From contig NZ_WVHL01000001.1 in assembly GCF_009861525.1 (NCBI RefSeq), forward strand, positions 1-64,000: a stretch of DNA of 64,000 nucleotides, in the 5' to 3' direction. Below are positions 1-9,152 of the stretch, one piece after another. Both the position numbers and the translations under genes were made by a program. The DNA is from Pseudomonas sp. LD120 (GTDB lineage: Bacteria > Pseudomonadota > Gammaproteobacteria > Pseudomonadales > Pseudomonadaceae). Every line of letters begins with the position of its first letter. The first letter of the stretch is position 1. The notes beneath the pieces were generated by a model, which ran no database searches, was not told where the DNA came from, and saw only the letters and a program-made list of their open reading frames with translations.

Positions 1-1
1 C

Positions 2-418
2 CACCTGCGTTACCTCAATCCTCGCCTGTCGGAAGCCGACCAGGATCGCTACTACGACGAGATTGCCTTGGTTGCCGAACGCCTCGGCGCCCGCGACGTG
101 CCCCGTTCGCGGCAAGCAGTGGCCGCTTATCTGCGCAGCATGCGCCCCCAATTGCTCTGCGATGAGCGCAGCCGCGAAGTCCTGCGCCTGCTACTGGCCG
201 CTCCCGCCCCCAGTCGCCTGGCCAAACCTTTTGGCTCATTGATGATGCAGGCAGGTATCGACCTGCTGCCGGACTGGGCCAGCTCCATGCTTGATGTCAA
301 TCAGACCCCGCTGCAACGCCAGCTGATTCGAGCCAGCGTCAAACGCAGTACGCCGATGCTGCGCTGGGCGGTGCGTGACAGTTCGGTGCATCGAGCGAAA
401 CGACGCATGGGTCTGTAG
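2..418 (+). CDS. DUF2236 (MpaB-type) oxygenase family protein, C-terminal part
   Basis: The reading frame is open from the left edge and ends at TAG 416-418, so only about 138 C-terminal residues are present. The visible protein has the end of the DUF2236/latex-clearing-oxygenase MpaB family: an LGARDVPRS segment, an RPQL segment, a hydrophobic LLPDWASSML helix, and a basic Arg-rich tail ending in RRMGL. Family members are putative haem-dependent oxygenases of mostly unknown substrate. The catalytic part lies outside the window, so activity cannot be judged. The family call rests on the overall pattern of the tail. Confidence 0.7.
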   Translation, partial: HLRYLNPRLSEADQDRYYDEIALVAERLGARDVPRSRQAVAAYLRSMRPQLLCDERSREVLRLLLAAPAPSRLAKPFGSLMMQAGIDLLPDWASSMLDVNQTPLQRQLIRASVKRSTPMLRWAVRDSSVHRAKRRMGL

Positions 419-438
419 AAGACAACCGCTCATGCACA

Positions 439-603
439 ACACGCCCAGACAGTTCGCAATTGGCCGACCAGCCCCACGCCGTATCCACCATGACCCTGAA
501 CAAAGTCTGCGGCTCCACCCTCAAGGCCTTGCACCTGAGCGCCCAGGCCATTGGCTGCGACGATGCCAAGGTAATCATTGGCGGCGGCCAGGGCGTGGCA
601 TTG
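439..603 (+). pseudogene. relic of a thiolase (acetyl-CoA acetyltransferase) active-site segment
   Basis: Between two intact genes, frame 1 encodes a segment with MTLNKVCGS at about 490-516 followed by LKALHLSAQAI, then a VIIGGGQ stretch ending near 591. This matches the nucleophilic-cysteine region of thiolases (consensus N-K-V-C-G-S-G-L-K-A ... I-x-G-G-x-E) including the Cys codon at 508-510. There is no ATG, ribosome site or thiolase sequence on either side, and the conserved Gly after CGS is Thr. The frame then runs into the next gene's leader. I read it as a roughly 55-codon remnant of a deleted gene. Confidence 0.65.
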
Positions 604-706
604 GCCATAGAGTCCGAGAGATCGCCTTCGCCAGCACTTGACTCCTACAACGGGCAGGAGGCTGGTAGACTGCGGCGCCTTATTCCTCTTCTCCAAGGCG
701 CCCTGC

Positions 707-1723
707 ATGTCTTCCTTGAATCAGGCGCTGCGCGCCGCCCTCGATCACCGTCAAGACTTGCTCTCCGAGCTGCATCAACAAGGCACCGACTGCTACCGCC
801 TGTTCCATGGTAGCCAGGAAGGTGCAAGCGGCTTGACCGTCGACCGCTATGGGCCGCAACTGCTGGTGCAGAGTTTTCACCAGACGCTGGACCGCGATGC
901 CCTGCTGCAACTGCACGAGACCCTCGATCAACAACTGAACCTCTCGACCCTGCTGGTCTACAACGATCGCTCACGGGGCAATTCACGCATCGACCGTGAA
1001 GACTCCGTCTACCGCGCTGAAGAGCGTGCCCTGGACGACCTCATTGGCCGAGAGTGGGGCCTGAACTACCGGGTTCGAGGCCGTCACGCCGGGCAAGATC
1101 CATTGCTGTTTCTCGATTTGCGCAACGCCCGCGGCTGGGTCAAACAACACAGCAGCGGAAAGAGCGTCCTCAACCTCTTCGCCTATACCTGCGGTGTTGG
1201 CCTCAGCGCCGCCGCCGGTGGCGCCCGAGAGGTATGCAACCTGGACTTCGCCGAGGGCAACCTGGCGGTAGGACGAGAAAACGCTCAGCTCAACCCGCAA
1301 CTACCCGCCATGCAGTTCGTGCAGTCGGACTATTTCCCGGCGATCCGCCAACTGGCGGGCCTGCCCATCAGCCAGCGGCGCGGGCAAAAACTGCCCAGCT
1401 ATCCCCGTCTTGAGCAACGCCAATACGATCTGGTGCTGCTGGACCCGCCCGCCTGGGCCAAAAGCGCGTTCGGTACCGTCGACCTGCTGCGCGACTACCA
1501 GAGCCTGCTGAAACCGGCGTTGCTGGCCACCGCCGAGGACGGCGTACTGATCTGCTGTAACAATCTGGCCAAGGTGTCGCTGCCGGACTGGCGCGAGCAG
1601 GTACTGCGTTGCGCCGAGAAAGCCGGGCGACCGGTGCGCGATTGCCAGGTCCTGGCACCTGCGGCGGATTTCCCCTCCCAGGACGGACAACCACCGCTGA
1701 AAACCCTGATCCTGCAACTCTGA
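707..1723 (+). CDS. class I SAM-dependent methyltransferase (rRNA large-subunit type)
   Basis: 338 residues from ATG 707. An upstream in-frame start at 638 would add a non-conserved leader, so 707 is preferred. The N-terminal half carries a substrate-binding domain with GLTVDRYG. A Rossmann methyltransferase domain follows, with the SAM motif NLFAYTCGVGLSAAAGG near residue 152 and the catalytic-type motif LLDPPAWAKS near residue 244. This layout is that of COG1092-like RNA cytosine-C5 or guanine-N2 methyltransferases, but the PUA domain of classical RlmI is not apparent. The target nucleotide cannot be deduced. It stands alone, followed by the divergent promoter region of the DUF748 gene. Confidence 0.8.
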   Translation: MSSLNQALRAALDHRQDLLSELHQQGTDCYRLFHGSQEGASGLTVDRYGPQLLVQSFHQTLDRDALLQLHETLDQQLNLSTLLVYNDRSRGNSRIDREDSVYRAEERALDDLIGREWGLNYRVRGRHAGQDPLLFLDLRNARGWVKQHSSGKSVLNLFAYTCGVGLSAAAGGAREVCNLDFAEGNLAVGRENAQLNPQLPAMQFVQSDYFPAIRQLAGLPISQRRGQKLPSYPRLEQRQYDLVLLDPPAWAKSAFGTVDLLRDYQSLLKPALLATAEDGVLICCNNLAKVSLPDWREQVLRCAEKAGRPVRDCQVLAPAADFPSQDGQPPLKTLILQL

Positions 1724-1816
1724 TCAACCGCAAGAAATCTGAACAATCCTGAAGACTGTGATGGTTTCGGAACCGAAAACGCGTGCCATACTCCAACACA
1801 CTTCCGATTCAGATAG

Positions 1817-4744
1817 ATGAAGCCTCGCATGACCAAAGGATTGATTCGCGCTCTCAGCGCCTTGTTGACCGCTCTCGCCCTTTACAGTCTGTTGGGCTTT
1901 CTGATTTTGCCCGGCATCGCCTTGCGGGTGGCCAATCAGCAACTGGCCAACTACGCGACGACCCCGGCTCATCTGCAGCGCATAGAGCTCAATCCCTTCA
2001 GCCTGGAACTGACCCTCTGGGGCCTGAACATCGGGGAGCCGGGCAAGGAACAGGTGGCGTTCGAACGCCTCTATGCCAATCTGCAACTGGACAGCCTGTG
2101 GACCGGCGCGCTGCACCTGGCCGACATCGAACTGGACCAGCCCAAGACCGAAATCCTCTTTGACAAGGAAGGCAAGCTCAACCTCCTGACCTTGTTCAAG
2201 CTCCCTGCCAGCGAACCGACTCCGAGCGATCCCGATGCCAAGCCTTTCCCGGTACGTATCGAGCGCATCAAGCTGGCGGGCGGTTACCTGCACTTCCTGG
2301 ACCTGCGCCCCAGCGAACCGATTGATTTCCTCTACAACACACTCGATTTCGAGCTCAAGCATCTGAGCACGCTGCCCGACGACAAAGCCGATCTGACGCT
2401 GGTGGCCAGCGGCCCCGAGGGCGGAAAGATCGACTGGTCCGGCAATTTCAGCATCACCCCACTGACCTCAGAGGGCACCTTGAAAGTCACCGACGGCCAA
2501 ATGAAAGCCTGGTGGCCTTATGTGCGCGACGCGGTACCACTGGTACTGGAAGAGGGCGTGGTGAACCTCAGCACCCACTACAGGTTCAGCCTGGCCAAGG
2601 AAACCGAGCTGCTGCTGGACAACACCTCGATCAGCGTCGCGCCGTTCGCGATCAAGGCACCGGATGGACGCCCGCTGGCGCGACTGGAACGCCTGGACGT
2701 CAGCCAAGCCTCGGTGGACCTGGCCAAGCAGCAGGTGATTGTCGGCAAGATCAACAGCCAAAAACTGGAAACCTGGGCGGCCCTCGAAGCCGATGGCCAA
2801 CTGGACTGGCAGAAACTCTTCGCCAGCCAACCAGCCAAACCCGCCCCAAAACCCGAGCCGGCCACTGCCGATACCGCCAAAGAACCAGCGGCACCGAGCA
2901 AGCCTTGGCAAGTACTGCTCAAGGATGTGCAACTGCGTAATTACCAAGTGCATCTGGCCGATCGTCAGGCGAAACCGGCGGTCGCCCTGGAACTGGGGCC
3001 GCTAAACCTGGACCTGAACAATTTCGACAGCCTCAATCAATCGCCCTTCTCCCTCAAACTCGATACAGGTCTGGGGAAACAAGGCAAGATCAGCGCCAGC
3101 GGCGAGGTCAATCTCAACCCGGTTACTGCCAAGCTCAAAGTGCAGACCAAGGACATCGACCTGCGTGTCGCCCAGTCCTATATCAGCCCGTTCATTCGCC
3201 TGGAGCTGCGCAGCGGCATGCTCGGCAGTGATCTGGCGGTAGACTTGAAGAAAGTAGAGCCTCTGACGTTCAGCGTCGCCGGTCGCGCCGAAGTGAACCA
3301 GTTGCACACCCTGGACACCCTCAAGAGCCGCGACTTCGTGAAGTGGAAGCAAGTCGTCGTCGAGGGGCTGGACTATCAGCATGGCGATAGCCTGAGCATC
3401 AGCCGGATCAACCTGATGCAACCCTATGCGCGCTTCATCATCAACGATGACCGAACCACCAACATCGACGACCTGCTGATTCCACAGCCTGCGAGCAGCA
3501 GCAAGTCCTCGGCAAAGTCGGCCCCCAGCGCCAGCAAGCCATTGGCCATTCACATTGGTGAAATCGCCATCAATGATGGCTCGGCCAACTTTGCCGACCT
3601 GAGCTTGACGCCGAACTTTGCCACCGCCATCCAGCAGCTCAACGGGCATGTCGGGACCATCGACAGCCGCCAGGCCAAACCCGCGGAAGTCGACGTCAAG
3701 GGCAAGGTTGACCGCTATGCTCCAGTGACCATCAAGGGCAGCGTGAACCCATTCGACCCAATGGCCGCGCTGGACATCGCCACCAGCTTCAAACGTGTGG
3801 AACTGACCACCCTGACGCCTTATTCCGGGAAGTTCGCCGGCTTGCGCATTCGCAAGGGCCGGCTCAATCTCGACCTGCACTACATGATCACCAAGGGCCA
3901 GCTCAAGGCAGAAAACAAACTGGTGGTCGAGCAACTGCAGTTGGGGGAAAAAGTCGACAGTCCGGACGCCGTGGACCTGCCGATCCGCTTGGCAGTGGCA
4001 CTGTTGAAAGACGCCGACGGCAAGATCTCCATCGAGCTGCCTATTTCCGGCGACTTGAACAACCCGCAGTTCAGCGTCATGCCCATCGTCTGGCAGACCC
4101 TGCGCAACCTGGTGCTGCGAGCCGCCCAGGCACCGTTCAAGTTCATTGGCGGCCTGGTCAGCGGCGGCAGTTCGCAAGACCTGAGCAGCGTATCCTTCGC
4201 CCCCGGCTCAAGCGACTTGAGCAAAGACTCCGAGTCGGCCCTGAGCACATTGGCCAAAGCCCTCAAGGAGCGTCCGACCCTGCGCCTGGAGATCGAAGGC
4301 ACCAGCGCCCAGAGCAGCGACGGCCCACTGATCGCCGAGCAACGCCTGGAGCGGGAATACCAATACAACTACTACAAGATTCTCCAGCGCCGCGGCGACA
4401 AGGTTCCGGCCCAAGCGTCATTGTTGAAGGTGCCCGAGGATGAAAAAGCGCCATTGCTGGAAGGCATCTACCGCACCCGCCTGAAACAGCAGCCTCCCGC
4501 CGAATGGACCCAGCTCAGCCGCGACGAGCGCACTGCCAAGCTACGCGACGGTCTGATCAAGTTCTGGAGCGGCAGCGATGTGTTGTTGCGCCAACTGGGC
4601 CAGCAGCGAGCCAGTAGCATCAAGGACTTTCTGGTGGACAAAGGTCAGTTGGCCGATGACCGCGTCTACTTTATCGATGCCAACCTGGGCCAGGCCGAAA
4701 GTGATGGCAAGGTCATCACGCCGCTGCATCTGGACAGCGAGTAA
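1817..4744 (+). CDS. DUF748 domain-containing AsmA-like envelope protein
   Basis: 975 residues. The start at 1817 gives MKPRMTKG; an alternative ATG lies at 1829. A single N-terminal membrane segment (about residues 8-32, rich in Leu/Ala) anchors a long, beta-rich, low-complexity periplasmic body with many alternating hydrophobic strands. This is typical of DUF748/AsmA-like proteins thought to bridge inner and outer membranes and move lipids. Ala/Pro/Lys linkers occur near residues 335-360 and 555-575. The last part (from about residue 790) has an OmpA-like flavour, with FAPGSSDLSKDSESAL and LRLEIEGTS. It is monocistronic. No pathway can be inferred beyond envelope biogenesis. Confidence 0.8.
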   Translation: MKPRMTKGLIRALSALLTALALYSLLGFLILPGIALRVANQQLANYATTPAHLQRIELNPFSLELTLWGLNIGEPGKEQVAFERLYANLQLDSLWTGALHLADIELDQPKTEILFDKEGKLNLLTLFKLPASEPTPSDPDAKPFPVRIERIKLAGGYLHFLDLRPSEPIDFLYNTLDFELKHLSTLPDDKADLTLVASGPEGGKIDWSGNFSITPLTSEGTLKVTDGQMKAWWPYVRDAVPLVLEEGVVNLSTHYRFSLAKETELLLDNTSISVAPFAIKAPDGRPLARLERLDVSQASVDLAKQQVIVGKINSQKLETWAALEADGQLDWQKLFASQPAKPAPKPEPATADTAKEPAAPSKPWQVLLKDVQLRNYQVHLADRQAKPAVALELGPLNLDLNNFDSLNQSPFSLKLDTGLGKQGKISASGEVNLNPVTAKLKVQTKDIDLRVAQSYISPFIRLELRSGMLGSDLAVDLKKVEPLTFSVAGRAEVNQLHTLDTLKSRDFVKWKQVVVEGLDYQHGDSLSISRINLMQPYARFIINDDRTTNIDDLLIPQPASSSKSSAKSAPSASKPLAIHIGEIAINDGSANFADLSLTPNFATAIQQLNGHVGTIDSRQAKPAEVDVKGKVDRYAPVTIKGSVNPFDPMAALDIATSFKRVELTTLTPYSGKFAGLRIRKGRLNLDLHYMITKGQLKAENKLVVEQLQLGEKVDSPDAVDLPIRLAVALLKDADGKISIELPISGDLNNPQFSVMPIVWQTLRNLVLRAAQAPFKFIGGLVSGGSSQDLSSVSFAPGSSDLSKDSESALSTLAKALKERPTLRLEIEGTSAQSSDGPLIAEQRLEREYQYNYYKILQRRGDKVPAQASLLKVPEDEKAPLLEGIYRTRLKQQPPAEWTQLSRDERTAKLRDGLIKFWSGSDVLLRQLGQQRASSIKDFLVDKGQLADDRVYFIDANLGQAESDGKVITPLHLDSE

Positions 4745-4800
4745 CCCCTGCACCGTGCTCACCCGAGCCCAGCCAGTAGTTCCTTTCCGCAGTGCATAAA

Positions 4801-4831
4801 ACAGGCCCCGACAGAGTATGTCGGGGCCTGT
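4801..4831 (-). terminator. rho-independent terminator of the BON-domain gene
   Basis: A perfect 13-bp stem (4801-4813 with 4819-4831) encloses a 5-base loop. On the minus strand it is followed by a TTTTAT run. It serves the minus-strand BON gene and may also stop transcription from the convergent DUF748 gene. Confidence 0.8.
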
Positions 4832-4940
4832 AATGATCACGTCCCTGTGATCGGGTACATGAACCTTGAAATAAACCGCAGACGCATCACCCGATGTCGT
4901 CTATCGCGTCTTCTCCCTGCCCAGGCAAAAAACTAGCGGC

Positions 4941-5297
4941 TTACTCGACTTTCAGGCCATCGGCGGAGACCGCCTTCACGCCGTCGATTTTCTTGGTGAT
5001 CGCCACAGCGGTGGCTTTCTGCGCTTCGGTGACGGCGACAGTGGACGACAACGACACTACGCCCTTATTGGTTTCGACTTTGATGTCGGTGCCAGGAATG
5101 CCTTTCTCGGTGACCAGATCGCTTTTCACTTTGGTGGTGATCCAGGTATCAGAGGTGGCCTCTTTGGCCTTGGTCATTTCACCAGCAGCCAAGACCATAG
5201 GTGACTGGGTGCTTTGAGTGGTCTGCGCAAAAGCTGCGTTGGCCATGGTCAGTGTCAGAGCGGTAGCAGCTGCGGCAGTGATCGCGAACTTCTTCAT
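4941..5297 (-). CDS. BON domain-containing periplasmic protein (OsmY-like)
   Basis: 118 residues starting MKKFAITAAAA at 5297, with an AGGAG ribosome site 9 bases upstream; longer in-frame extensions have no such signal. A Sec signal peptide ends around ANAAFA, and the mature protein is a single BON domain (WITTKVKSDL, then GIPGTDIKVETNKGVVSLSSTV, then IDGVKAVSADGLKVE). BON domains bind phospholipids or envelope components and are often induced by osmotic stress. OsmY has two such domains; this has one. The gene is monocistronic with its own terminator downstream. Confidence 0.85.
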   Translation of the reverse strand: MKKFAITAAAATALTLTMANAAFAQTTQSTQSPMVLAAGEMTKAKEATSDTWITTKVKSDLVTEKGIPGTDIKVETNKGVVSLSSTVAVTEAQKATAVAITKKIDGVKAVSADGLKVE

Positions 5298-5430
5298 ACG
5301 AGTAACTCCTGTTCTTTGGAAAAGCCTGCGCCGTGTCCTGGCAACAGGGTTATCAGGGATATTGCAGGTGCTGTGCCAAGTCACAAAAAAGAGATAAGCC
5401 CATATAAATCAATAAGTTATCAATAACTCA

Positions 5431-5492
5431 AAAAACCGCAACCATGCAAAATGCATGAAGCATCGCCAATGTGCATGCAAGTTGCGGTTTTT
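5431..5492 (-). terminator. long hairpin downstream of pilA
   Basis: AAAAAACCGCAAC at about 5430-5442 pairs with GTTGCGGTTTTTT at 5481-5493. On the minus strand the stem ends in a T run, fitting a terminator for pilA. The 38-base loop holds a second small palindrome (catgca at 5443-5448 with tgcatg at 5452-5457), so the structure is branched rather than a simple hairpin. Confidence 0.65.
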
Positions 5493-5535
5493 ACCCAAGC
5501 GCCTGAAAAACTCGCATCAGGGCTCCCGAAACAAG

Positions 5536-5952
5536 TCACGCGGCATCCACGTTGCAACCCTTGGGCGCATAATCGGCGTCCACCGTGGTGGTGCAGGCCC
5601 ACCCAGCGGTTGCCGAACGCGTCAGGGTCAAGGTCTTGTTCAATACCGCTCCTGGGGCGTTGAGAAGGGTGCAGCCAATATTCCCTTCACCAGTGGCTGC
5701 TGTACCCTCGATGCTCATCTGGCAGTTCGAGGTCTGCGCCGTGCCACCCGCCAGCATCAGAGTCGGATCGGCTCCCTGGTTCAACAGGTCCTCGACGTTG
5801 ACTTTCAACGCCGAGGCTTCCGCCAGCGCAGCCATCACCTTGGCCCGCGCCTGATATTTGGAGTACATCGGCATCGCTACCATGGCGAGAATGCCGATGA
5901 TCGCGACCACCACCAGCAATTCGATCAGTGTAAAACCGGCTTGTTTTTTCAT
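5536..5952 (-). CDS. pilA: type IV major pilin PilA
   Basis: 138 residues from ATG 5952; further upstream in-frame codons have no pilin features. A 6-residue basic leader (MKKQAG) precedes the mature N-terminus FTLIELLVVVAIIGILA, with Phe+1 and Glu+5, the classic type IVa prepilin site cleaved and N-methylated by PilD. The globular part has four cysteines (in SNCQMS, IGCTLL, WACTTT and KGCNV), two more than the simple C-terminal disulphide loop of many pilins. It is divergent from pilC-pilD, as in P. aeruginosa, but pilB is missing between them. A sigma-54-type promoter lies just upstream. Confidence 0.93.
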   Translation of the reverse strand: MKKQAGFTLIELLVVVAIIGILAMVAMPMYSKYQARAKVMAALAEASALKVNVEDLLNQGADPTLMLAGGTAQTSNCQMSIEGTAATGEGNIGCTLLNAPGAVLNKTLTLTRSATAGWACTTTVDADYAPKGCNVDAA

Positions 5953-5998
5953 GAGCTGCCTCCTGGCATGAACGAATGTTGCATAAGAGTCAGACTCG

Positions 5999-6015
5999 AA
6001 GCATGCCCTATGCCA
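5999..6015 (-). promoter_or_regulatory. sigma-54 (-24/-12) promoter of pilA
   Basis: On the minus strand the sequence reads TGGCAT-N5-ATGCTT, giving the obligatory GG-N10-GC spacing. The -12 element lies about 50 bases from the pilA start codon. PilA transcription in pseudomonads is known to need sigma-54 and the activator PilR, which is encoded at 27576-28934. Confidence 0.65.
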
Positions 6016-6229
6016 GGACTCTCCCCCTTGGAATACGGGGCCTGTAGCAGTGATAGCCCATAGCCTTGAGCACAAGGAGTCGCACAAACTGACAAATTTC
6101 GTCACCCCCAACCCCTATTCGGCAGGCACCCGGCAGCTAGGCTTTATCAGGTACATGGCGAGCCGACATGACATGAGTTGCAGGTGGCACGTGCTCGTCT
6201 TGAAGCCACCGCTCATCAAGGATCGAATC

Positions 6230-7447
6230 ATGGTGGTAAAAGCTCCCACGGCCAGTACCTATGTCTGGCAAGGCACTGACAGCCAGGGCCAGGCAATGAG
6301 CGGGGAACTGAGCGCCGCGAACCCGAGATTGATCCGCGCGCAATTACGCAAGCAAGGCATCACCGCAACACGGGTTCGACGTAAACCCAGGGGCTGGCCC
6401 CGACTGACCCAGCGAATCAGGACGCAGGAGATTGCCCTGTTCAGCCGGCAGTTGGCGACGCTGATACAGGCCGGAGTTCCGCTGTTGCAATCCTTCGAGA
6501 TCATCGCCGAGAGCTTCGATCATCAGCAGATGCGCCAACTGCTGGCCAGCCTCAAACGCGACGTAGAAGCCGGGGCCAGCCTGGCGACAGCACTACGTCG
6601 GCATCCACGCCACTTTGACGAGTTGTACTGCAACCTGGTGGACGCTGGTGAACAGGCCGGTGCACTGGACACTTTGCTGGAGCGAGTCGCCACCTATAAG
6701 GAAAAAAGCGAGAACCTCAAAGCGCGACTGAAAAAGGCCATGATCTATCCCTTGGCGGTAGTCGGCGTGGCGATCATCGTCAGCAGCATCCTGCTGCTCA
6801 AAGTGGTGCCACAGTTTCAGAGCCTGTTCGCCAGCTTTGACGCAGAGTTGCCATGGCTGACTCGACGAGTCATCACGCTCTCGCAGCTTCTCCAGAATCA
6901 CGGCGGATTGCTGCTGGCCGCAAGCCTGGCGACCGGAATCGCAATGCCCGTGGTCTATCGACGCTCCGCGCGCCTACGGGATGGCCTGGACATCAGCCTG
7001 TTTCGGCTGCCACTGAGCGGTCCATTACTGCACAAGTCAGCGGTAGCCCGCTATGCTCGCACCCTCGCCACCACCTTCGCCGCCGGCGTGCCCCTGGTGC
7101 AGGCGCTGGACTCCGTGGCCGGCGCCAGTGGCAACAGCGTCTTCAAGCGCGCGGTGGAACGCATCCGCCATCAAGTGGCCAGTGGCATGCAATTGAACTT
7201 TGCCATGCGAACCAGCGGCGTCTTCCCTACTATGGCAGTCCAAATGACGGCTATCGGTGAGGAGTCCGGAACCCTGGATCATCTGCTGGAAAAAGTCGCG
7301 GCGCATTATGAGGATGAGGTGGACAACCTGGTAGACAGCCTGTCCCGCCTCATGGAGCCGTTGATCATGGTGGTTCTGGGCAGTATTGTCGGTGCCCTGG
7401 TGGTTGCCATGTACCTGCCTATCTTTCAACTCGGTACAGCGATCTGA
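6230..7447 (+). CDS. pilC: type IV pilus inner-membrane platform protein PilC
   Basis: 405 residues starting MVVKAPTASTY at 6230; upstream in-frame sequence is not conserved pilus protein. It contains two GspF/PilC (T2SSF) domains: FSRQLATLIQAGVPLLQSFE near residue 75, and the repeat YARTLATTFAAGVPLVQALD near residue 275. Three membrane segments include VVGVAIIVSSILLLKVVPQF and the C-terminal PLIMVVLGSIVGALVVAMYLP. It forms the inner-membrane platform that couples to the PilB/PilT ATPases. It is followed 2 bases later by pilD. The extension ATPase gene pilB, which normally precedes pilC, is absent. Confidence 0.93.
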   Translation: MVVKAPTASTYVWQGTDSQGQAMSGELSAANPRLIRAQLRKQGITATRVRRKPRGWPRLTQRIRTQEIALFSRQLATLIQAGVPLLQSFEIIAESFDHQQMRQLLASLKRDVEAGASLATALRRHPRHFDELYCNLVDAGEQAGALDTLLERVATYKEKSENLKARLKKAMIYPLAVVGVAIIVSSILLLKVVPQFQSLFASFDAELPWLTRRVITLSQLLQNHGGLLLAASLATGIAMPVVYRRSARLRDGLDISLFRLPLSGPLLHKSAVARYARTLATTFAAGVPLVQALDSVAGASGNSVFKRAVERIRHQVASGMQLNFAMRTSGVFPTMAVQMTAIGEESGTLDHLLEKVAAHYEDEVDNLVDSLSRLMEPLIMVVLGSIVGALVVAMYLPIFQLGTAI

Positions 7448-7449
7448 AC

Positions 7450-8322
7450 ATGTCCCTGACTCAAGCCCTGACCCTTTACCCCCTGGCATTCGTGGTGTCG
7501 GCGCTGGTACTGGGATTGATCGTCGGCAGCTTTCTCAACGTGCTGGTATGGCGCCTGCCGACAATGCTCGAGCGCGATTGGAGAGCCCAAGCCCTTGAGG
7601 TATTGGGACTTGAGCCTGAACCGGCAGCCGCGCCTTACAACCTGATGCGACCTCACTCCCAGTGCCCTCACTGCAGACAGCCGATACGTCCCTGGGAAAA
7701 CATCCCCTTGCTCAGCTACCTGTGGCTACGGGGTCGCTGCGCACACTGCAAGACCCGCATCAGCCCGCGCTACCCCCTGACCGAACTGAGCTGCGGCCTG
7801 ATCTCGGCGTTTGTCGCCTGGCACTTCGGTTTCGGCTGGAGCGCAGGCCTGTTGCTGATATTGAGCTGGGGGCTGCTGGCCATGAGCTTGATCGACGCTG
7901 ACCACCAGTTGCTGCCGGACGTACTGGTGTTGCCGCTGTTGTGGCTGGGGCTGATCGTCAACAGCTTCGGCTTGCTGGTTAGTCTGCAGGATGCCCTGTG
8001 GGGCACCGTGCTGGGCTATCTGTGCCTGTGGTCGGTGTTCTGGCTGTTCAAACTGCTGACCGGTAAGGACGGTATGGGCCATGGTGATTTCAAGCTACTG
8101 GCGATGCTCGGCGCTTGGGGCGGCTGGCAAATATTGCCGCTGACCTTGCTACTGTCCTCCTTGGTGGGAGCGATTCTCGGCACGCTCATGTTGCGTTTGA
8201 ACCGCGCCAAGACCTCGACGCCAATCCCCTTTGGCCCCTTTCTGGCCATTGCCGGCTGGATTGCCTTGCTCTGGGGTGGTCAAATAACCGACTTCTATTT
8301 GCAGATTGTCGGCTTCCAATGA
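7450..8322 (+). CDS. pilD: prepilin peptidase / N-methyltransferase PilD
   Basis: 290 residues, the usual PilD length. The cytoplasmic zinc-binding loop has two CxxC pairs (CPHC at residues 72-75, CAHC at 97-100). The aspartic protease residues are Asp149 in SLIDADHQ and Asp213 in GHGDFK, the same positions as in P. aeruginosa PilD. About eight membrane segments are visible. The enzyme processes type IV pilins and type II secretion pseudopilins, which explains why it could be kept even if pili are lost. The stop codon overlaps the coaE start (ATGA). Confidence 0.95.
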   Translation: MSLTQALTLYPLAFVVSALVLGLIVGSFLNVLVWRLPTMLERDWRAQALEVLGLEPEPAAAPYNLMRPHSQCPHCRQPIRPWENIPLLSYLWLRGRCAHCKTRISPRYPLTELSCGLISAFVAWHFGFGWSAGLLLILSWGLLAMSLIDADHQLLPDVLVLPLLWLGLIVNSFGLLVSLQDALWGTVLGYLCLWSVFWLFKLLTGKDGMGHGDFKLLAMLGAWGGWQILPLTLLLSSLVGAILGTLMLRLNRAKTSTPIPFGPFLAIAGWIALLWGGQITDFYLQIVGFQ

Positions 8323-8942
8323 CTCGTTCCGTAAACCCACCCTGGACCCTCGGCCTGACCGGCGGTATCGGCAGCGGCAAAAGCGCCGCCGCCCAGTATT
8401 TCATTGATCTGGGCGTGCATGTGATCGACGCCGATCATGCCGCTCGTTGGGTGGTTGAGCCCGGCCGGCCGGCCCTTGAACACATCGCCCGGCACTTTGG
8501 CGACGATGTGCTGCAGGCCGACGGCCAACTGGACCGCGCGGCCCTGCGCAAGCTGATCTTCGAGGTTCCCGAGCAGCGCCGCTGGCTGGAAGCCCTGCTG
8601 CACCCGCTGATCGCCGAAGAGATTGTCAGCCATCTGGCGCGTGCCACATCGCCCTACGCGATCCTGGTGTCGCCTTTGCTGATCGAGTCCGGCCAGTCGC
8701 GCATGACCCAACGGATTCTGGTGATCGACGTGCCGCAACAACTGCAGATCGAACGCACCCTGCAGCGGGACCAGATCAGCGAGCAACAAGTCCAGGCGAT
8801 TCTCCAGGCCCAGGCCAGCCGCGAAGAACGCCTGCGTCACGCCGACGATGTGCTGGTCAACGACCGCGACCAGGCCTGGTTACGCAGCGAGGTCGAACGC
8901 CTGCATCATTTTTACCTAACCTTGCGTGGAGGCCAGTCATGA
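8319..8942 (+). CDS. coaE: dephospho-CoA kinase
   Basis: 207 residues. It catalyses the last step of coenzyme A synthesis, phosphorylating dephospho-CoA at the 3'-OH. The P-loop [11 protein letters not shown] lies at residues 11-21, followed by [10 protein letters not shown] (substrate Asp). The lid/CoA-binding region includes SPLLIESG, and the C-terminal part has [15 protein letters not shown] 8319 overlaps the pilD stop by 4 bases, and the stop overlaps yacG by 4, so pilC-pilD-coaE-yacG are translationally coupled. Confidence 0.95.
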   Translation: MTRSVNPPWTLGLTGGIGSGKSAAAQYFIDLGVHVIDADHAARWVVEPGRPALEHIARHFGDDVLQADGQLDRAALRKLIFEVPEQRRWLEALLHPLIAEEIVSHLARATSPYAILVSPLLIESGQSRMTQRILVIDVPQQLQIERTLQRDQISEQQVQAILQAQASREERLRHADDVLVNDRDQAWLRSEVERLHHFYLTLRGGQS

Positions 8943-9142
8943 GCCAACCCTTGACCGTCGAATGCCCAACCTGTGGCGCCCCCGTGGAATGGACCACGGC
9001 CAACGTCAACCGACCGTTCTGTTCCGACCGTTGCAAACTGATTGACCTTGGGGCCTGGGCGGCCGAAGAACACAAGATTCCGGTAAGCCCTGATGCCGAG
9101 GACGAGCTGTTCTCCGAAGAACTACCACCCCGCGCTCACTAA
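8939..9142 (+). CDS. yacG: DNA gyrase inhibitor YacG
   Basis: 67 residues. A treble-clef zinc site is formed by CPTC (residues 9-12) and CSDRC (28-32), followed by the family signature [15 protein letters not shown] and an acidic tail. YacG binds GyrB and blocks DNA binding by gyrase in E. coli. It is the last gene of the pilC-pilD-coaE-yacG operon, overlapping coaE by 4 bases. Confidence 0.93.
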   Translation: MSQPLTVECPTCGAPVEWTTANVNRPFCSDRCKLIDLGAWAAEEHKIPVSPDAEDELFSEELPPRAH

Positions 9143-9152
9143 GCGCCCCCCC

